A DNA stretch of 10,899 bases from Sanchytrium tribonematis. Lineage: Eukaryota > Sanchytriomycota > Sanchytriomycetes > Sanchytriales > Sanchytriaceae. The stretch is taken from positions 1 to 10,899 of the forward strand of contig JADGIG010000276.1 in NCBI GenBank assembly GCA_018985235.1, written 5' to 3'. Made by a program: the position numbers and the translations under genes. Below, piece by piece: positions 7,964-10,899 of the stretch. Under the pieces are notes generated by a model. It did no database searches, was not told the DNA's origin, and was given only the letters and a program-made list of their open reading frames with translations. Within the stretch, counting starts at the first letter, position 1, and the number at the start of each line of letters is the position of its first letter.

Positions 7964-8450
7964 ATAATTCTAGTAAATAGGATTAGAAAGTATTATAAGA
8001 CACGTCCTGTTTTAGATTTGACCAAGTCATTGCGAAAATCCAACTGCATCTCAATTAGTACTAGTAAAGGGTCGATCTACTGTATCAATGCATAAAATAG
8101 CAGACAGCTACTTCTACAATATGGGGGGTAGCAACTTGCTTGATATGAAAGTTTTTTTGACAAGTAGTAAAATTAAAACGATGAGATGGTGGCCTAGTGT
8201 GTTTTTCTTTTGTTTGGATTCAGTTTTGTCTAATACACATGTCATGTCATATATAACAAACTAAATTGTGATTTATCTGGCAAACAAATGCCAAATCAAG
8301 ATTTCAAGTTAAAAGTGGCTGAGAAATTAATTAATGGGAATACATATGTTAAACAACATTGAAAGAAGGTAAAGAAACGATCAACAAATAATGCAGTTAC
8401 TTCGTCAGTTCCTGAACAGCCTCAAGTCATCTATTTTACATGTTATCAAT
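7964..8450 (+). pseudogene. piggyBac-type transposase, C-terminal part
   Basis: Three short frames in family order. First, 7964-8095 gives VNRIRKYYKTRPVLDLTKSL and RKSNCISISTSKGSIYCIN, fitting the 'G-T-h-R-x-N-R ... L-x-K-x-x-R-K' segment after the DDE core; stop TAA 8093-8095. Second, ATG 8088 to TAA 8262-8264 (58 codons) gives DSYFYNMGGSNLLDMKVFLT and KIKTMRWWPSVFFFCLDSVL. This is the hallmark 'Y-N-x-x-M-G-G-V-D-x-x-D ... K-x-x-R-W-W-x-x-h-F-x-x-h-L-D-x-h-x-x-N'. The family's third catalytic Asp, in M-G-G-V-D, is Asn here (MGGSN). Third, to TGA 8360-8362, DLSGKQMPNQDFKLKVAEKL then INGNTYVK fits the last 'F-R-x-x-h-A-x-x-L-I' helix. KVKKRSTNNAVTSSVPEQPQ (about 8366-8425) would be the tail. 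The first two catalytic aspartates are missing with the central domain. It has the same orientation as the N-terminal half at 1755-2414. Confidence 0.7.
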
Positions 8451-8909
8451 CTACATAAGCATCAACTACACATTAACAATCAACAAACATCCAATCAATT
8501 AGTCAAATCAGGTTCTATTGATACATTATCTGATTATGTACATTTGCGATATAAAAACGAATATGATCAATATGAGCAGTGTAAAGTTGTGGATAAGAAT
8601 GGGCATAAATTGGGATACAAATGGGAGATTGAATACAAATGGGAGATTGAATACAAATGTGGAATTGTCATGTGGATTGACAAATTTTACACTAAAATAC
8701 ATCGTGTAGGCAAAACAATTCGATGGTATATTACCAAAAACAAGATTCATAAGGAAAGATACTGGGTGAAAGTGATAAATGCTGAGCATATTTCATGCGA
8801 ATGCCTATATGGGAATATGATAGAGTTACCCTGTAAACACATGATGTTCGTATATAGAGAGTCAAATTTAGGCACAGATGCGCGTAAACTAATACCAAAC
8901 TACAAGTAA
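8391..8909 (+). pseudogene. SWIM zinc finger fragment of a MULE (Mutator-like) transposase
   Basis: ATG 8391 opens 172 codons, TAA 8907-8909. The first 20 or so codons overlap the piggyBac tail in another frame, so the true fragment probably begins near 8450. WYITKNKIHKERYWVKV (about residues 111-127) leads into HISCECLYGNMIELPCKHMM. This is a SWIM zinc finger, C-x-C-x9-C-x-H, with all four ligands present. The pattern 'W-x-h-x...Y-x-V...C-x-C...P-C-K-H-M' is typical of the C-terminal end of MULE transposases and of ZSWIM proteins derived from them, where SWIM helps DNA or protein binding. The MULE DDE catalytic domain, which should lie several hundred residues upstream, is absent. A Tc1-type element sits 9 bases after the stop codon. 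An 18-bp in-frame tandem repeat lies in the middle. A host ZSWIM gene is less likely given the surroundings. Confidence 0.6.
8615..8659 (+). repeat. 18-bp tandem repeat, 2.5 copies, inside the SWIM fragment
   Basis: The unit ATACAAATGGGAGATTGA occurs at 8615-8632 and 8633-8650, followed by half a unit (ATACAAATG, 8651-8659). The two full units are identical. It keeps frame and encodes YKWEIE twice, then YK. Perfect identity in a decayed neighbourhood suggests a recent slippage duplication. Confidence 0.85.
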
Positions 8910-8916
8910 ATGTCAC

Positions 8917-8946
8917 TATTAGTTCAAACACCCTTATGTTTGACCC
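8917..8946 (+). repeat. Left TA target site and terminal inverted repeat
   Basis: TA at 8917-8918 is followed by TTAGTTCAAACACCC, TTATGTTTGACCC to 8946. Against the reverse complement of the right end it matches 25 of 30 aligned positions with two single-base gaps. Confidence 0.8.
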
Positions 8947-10035
8947 TTTATAAGTCTACAAAAGCATGTGAATAAGATGTCTCACAAGCCACGGATCATA
9001 CTTTAATGTGTTAGTACCTTTAAAATGTAAAAATAAATAAGTCATTCAGTCGAAATTTTTTGGCAAATTTGAAACCTATTGTTTTTGAAGAGAAATAACC
9101 AATCAACGGGTCTGTACGATAATTTTTGATTGTGCAACATTAACTCAAAGGATTCGAGGTACAAACATCAAAAAATGACGCGTGGTAAAAAGAGGAGCCA
9201 TTTTGGCTCATTTGAGCGACGGTAAGGGAGTAAATCAAATTTCGAAGTTACTGTAATTGATGTCAAGAATTTTAAAAGTCTTGAAAGTCAGTATATACCT
9301 GACAGAACACGATAAACGCCAAATGCAAGAATGGTAAGAACTTAAATAGACATTTAGCCAACAAAGTTGGATTTAGAACTCTATTAAAAACAACCAATAA
9401 AATGAAAATTAAAGAAAGAAAAAGTATAAAATGCATCTAATCACACCAGTTCAACGTGCCAAACGACTTGCATGGGCAAAAGAGCATAAAAATACAGATT
9501 GGAATGCCTGGTTGTTTAGTGATGACTCGTATATTGAAGTGGCGGAAAATGGTGCCCAAAGTTTTTTAATGATGCGAGGACAACCAATTAAAGAGTTCCA
9601 AGTGCAACAAATGGATAAATCTCCCAAGAAAATACTTATTTGGGGTTTGATTCATTACAATGGAGGGGGTAAGGTCATTATTTCAAAAGACACAATAAGG
9701 AAAGAGCGATATGTGCAAATTTTAAAAATAGTTGTGAAATCGTTTTATAGAAACAATCCTGATACCGATTGGATATTTATGCAAGATGGTGCGTCAGCTC
9801 ACACAGCTGCAATATCATTAGAAGAATTAGATGAGAGTGGAATCGATTATCGTAAGTGGCCAACGAGCTCCCCCGATCTTTGTGTGAAAAACATTGTCCT
9901 GTATTGTACGATTGATGCTGTTATCAAAGCTAAAAGTAGCCACACAAAGTATTAAATAAATAAGATTTTAATTTTTCAAGGACCTACAAACGATTTGTTG
10001 ATTATGGGTTCAAACAAAAGGGGTGTTCGAAGTAA
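8919..10035 (+). mobile_element. Tc1/mariner-type DNA transposon, complete ends, 1117 bp
   Basis: Imperfect terminal inverted repeats (8919-8946 and 10006-10035) are flanked by TA on both sides (8917-8918 and 10036-10037), the TA target duplication made by Tc1/mariner transposases. Between them lies one transposase remnant (9175-9955). Length and layout fit a Tc1-type element of about 1.1-1.3 kb. It inserted between the MULE fragment and the remnant at 10038. Because its transposase is deleted, it could move only if an active relative supplied the enzyme. Confidence 0.8.
9175..9955 (+). pseudogene. Tc1-type transposase, frameshifted and internally deleted
   Basis: ATG 9175 starts MTRGKKR; a shift then gives GAILAHLSDGKGVNQISKLL, the N-terminal helix-turn-helix that binds the inverted repeats. 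The second DNA-binding part is in another frame near 9341-9425 (NLNRHLANKVGF, then KTTNKMKIKERK). From ATG 9431 a clean 174-codon frame begins with MHLITPVQRAKRLAWAKEHK, the usual linker into the DDE domain. Catalytic Asp 1 lies in LFSDDSYIE (residues 28-36) and Asp 2 in FMQDGASAHT (about residue 119). KWPTSSPDL (142-150) should continue into N-P-I-E-N with the third acidic residue, but instead runs directly into CVKNIVLYCTIDAVIKAKSS and HTKY, the normal last residues of Tc1 proteins, then TAA 9953-9955. About 30 residues including the third catalytic acid are therefore missing in frame. The enzyme is dead. Confidence 0.8.
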
Positions 10036-10037
10036 TA
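10006..10037 (-). repeat. Right terminal inverted repeat and TA target site
   Basis: On the minus strand from 10035 this reads TTACTTCGAACACCC, CTTTTGTTTGAACCC. TA at 10036-10037 is the duplicated target site. Confidence 0.8.
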
Positions 10038-10127
10038 TTGAAACTTACTTGTACTAGTATTTGCAAAAAGAGAGCGAGGAAACAAGTCCATTCATTTTGC
10101 ATAAATTGGCCCATTTTTGACGATTAG
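10038..10127 (+). pseudogene. Possible continuation of the MULE/SWIM reading frame behind the transposon
   Basis: Removing the Tc1-type element and one TA makes the codon at 8916-8918 (CTA) join the codon starting at 10038. The frame then runs 29 codons (LKLTCTSICKKRARKQVHSF, then CINWPIFDD) to TAG 10125-10127. The MULE frame has its own TAA at 8907-8909, so readthrough or a prior lesion must be assumed. The basic KKRARK run suits the C-terminus of a DNA-binding transposase. The join is an inference from register, not proof. Confidence 0.35.
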
Positions 10128-10130
10128 ATG

Positions 10131-10349
10131 TGTAAATGCGGCTCATATGGATGATGTGTGAGGGATGTCAAATCTTATAACACTCGTAAAAGACGACGAG
10201 TTAGCGATGAAGAGGTAGATCATATTCTAATAGTAGCATAAAAGGCCCTAACTGGTGAATAAATAGTATTCGGTATTGTTTAAGAGAGCATTGCGAAGAA
10301 AATGACTGTGTTTCATGGAGCATTTGCCCCATATTTTTTTATTGAATAG
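10131..10349 (+). other. Interrupted protein-like frame, unrecognised
   Basis: One plus-strand frame reads CKCGSYG, TGA, CVRDVKSYNTRKRRRVSDEE, VDHILIVA, TAA, KALTGE, TAA, IVFGIV, TAA, ESIAKKMTVFHGAFAPYFF, ending at TAG 10347-10349. The basic-then-acidic RKRRRVSDEEVDHIL block could be the start of a helix-turn-helix, but the four internal stops and lack of a clear motif prevent a family call. Confidence 0.25.
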
Positions 10350-10715
10350 ATAATCGCTCCAACGACCTTCCGATTTCTCAAATGAGCTTTTTATACTGTA
10401 TTACATGTAAAATATAATTCTTATGGGTGAATGTGTTAAACTAATTATAGTAAGCAAAGTTTGAAATTTTAAACAAATATAACCTTGCATTTATAAAAAC
10501 ATTTCACCAATACGTGTGATTTTAATCTATAAATTACAAAAAATAAAGCCCAAATAAACAGAATATTATTATTTAGAACTGCAGACTAACTACTTTAATT
10601 TGAACCTGATAAAGTTTAGAATAGAGATGGATACATGACATGAAAAGTGGGATACATAAATGTGAGACTGACTTTTGAAATGAAATGTGTAAAAGACATT
10701 TAAGGAAAATATGTC
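10350..10715. other. AT-rich DNA without a recognisable gene
   Basis: All frames are broken by stops at short intervals. No inverted ends, tandem repeat or RNA gene was seen. It may hold the promoter and 5' untranslated region of the ORF starting at 10716. Confidence 0.35.
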
Positions 10716-10899
10716 ATGAAGTTTCAGACTCCAAACCAATCAATTATAGACTTATTCAAACGGCTTTTCCTCCAATTAAATCAGTTGATTTTTAATAAAT
10801 CAAATGCACCAATTATTATTCACAACAAATTTCTATCCGACAAATCCGTTTCAATAGACGCTAATAATCCGTCATTTGTCCGCCATTTCTACCAATCAA
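10716..10899 (+). CDS. 5' part of an unrecognised ORF running off the window
   Basis: ATG 10716 opens 61 codons with no stop before the window end; an in-frame TAA at 10701-10703 sets the upstream limit, so this ATG is the first possible. It reads MKFQTPNQSIIDLFKRLFLQ, LNQLIFNKSNAPIIIHNKFL, SDKSVSIDANNPSFVRHFYQ, then S. The composition is natural (amphipathic first 25 residues, then mixed), without the stops that break nearly every other frame here. Base composition also becomes less AT-extreme after about 10840. I recognise no family. It may be the N-terminus of a host gene or of another element ORF. Confidence 0.45.
   Translation, partial: MKFQTPNQSIIDLFKRLFLQLNQLIFNKSNAPIIIHNKFLSDKSVSIDANNPSFVRHFYQS

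Noticed and set aside
8526-8931. Minus-strand ORFs opposite the SWIM fragment
   Set aside because: They are shadows: the plus strand carries the complete C-x-C...C-x-H zinc finger.
1-10899. tRNA genes, CRISPR arrays or bacterial operons
   Set aside because: No cloverleaf with a convincing T-loop, no regular spacer-repeat pattern and no clustered intact ORFs were seen.

Overview
This is a eukaryotic, strongly AT-rich window with no sign of an intact housekeeping gene. Open frames are short and repeatedly broken by frameshifts and stops, there is no operon layout and no bacterial-style ribosome binding site. What can be recognised is a pile of decayed eukaryotic mobile elements: piggyBac, a non-LTR (LINE) retrotransposon family with endonuclease, reverse transcriptase and RNase H parts, a Mutator-like (MULE) SWIM zinc finger fragment, and a Tc1-type DNA transposon. 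This mix would suit an early-diverging fungus (or another TE-rich AT-biased protist or small invertebrate). The sequence alone does not settle the lineage.

Layout. Positions 1-1430 hold a broken, unrecognised plus-strand coding remnant (691-1342) and a smaller open segment (430-567). 1427-2414 is the N-terminal half of a piggyBac-type transposase. 2374-3690 is the front of a LINE ORF: an acidic leader, a possible ubiquitin-like segment and the start of an endonuclease domain. 3691-4038 is low-complexity AT-rich DNA. 4039-4319 is a small, once-frameshifted orphan ORF. 4379-5820, on the minus strand, is the back half of a LINE (reverse transcriptase, then RNase H, then C-terminal tail), followed by an A-rich tail at 4331-4351. 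6330-6915 (minus) is a broken unrecognised ORF with a possible intron acceptor. 7581-7949 (minus) is an unrecognised 122-codon open frame. 7964-8450 (plus) is the C-terminal part of a piggyBac transposase. 8391-8909 is a MULE/SWIM fragment. 8919-10035 is a complete-ended Tc1-type element with terminal inverted repeats, TA target duplications and an internally deleted transposase. 10038-10350 holds reading-frame remnants, one in register with the MULE fragment. A new ORF starts at 10716 and runs off the window end.

The elements do not work together as a system. The best supported structural story is nesting: the Tc1-type element landed just behind the SWIM fragment, and two non-overlapping parts of a piggyBac transposase in the same orientation lie about 5.6 kb apart with LINE and unknown material between them. 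I found no tRNA, rRNA, CRISPR, toxin or viral gene.
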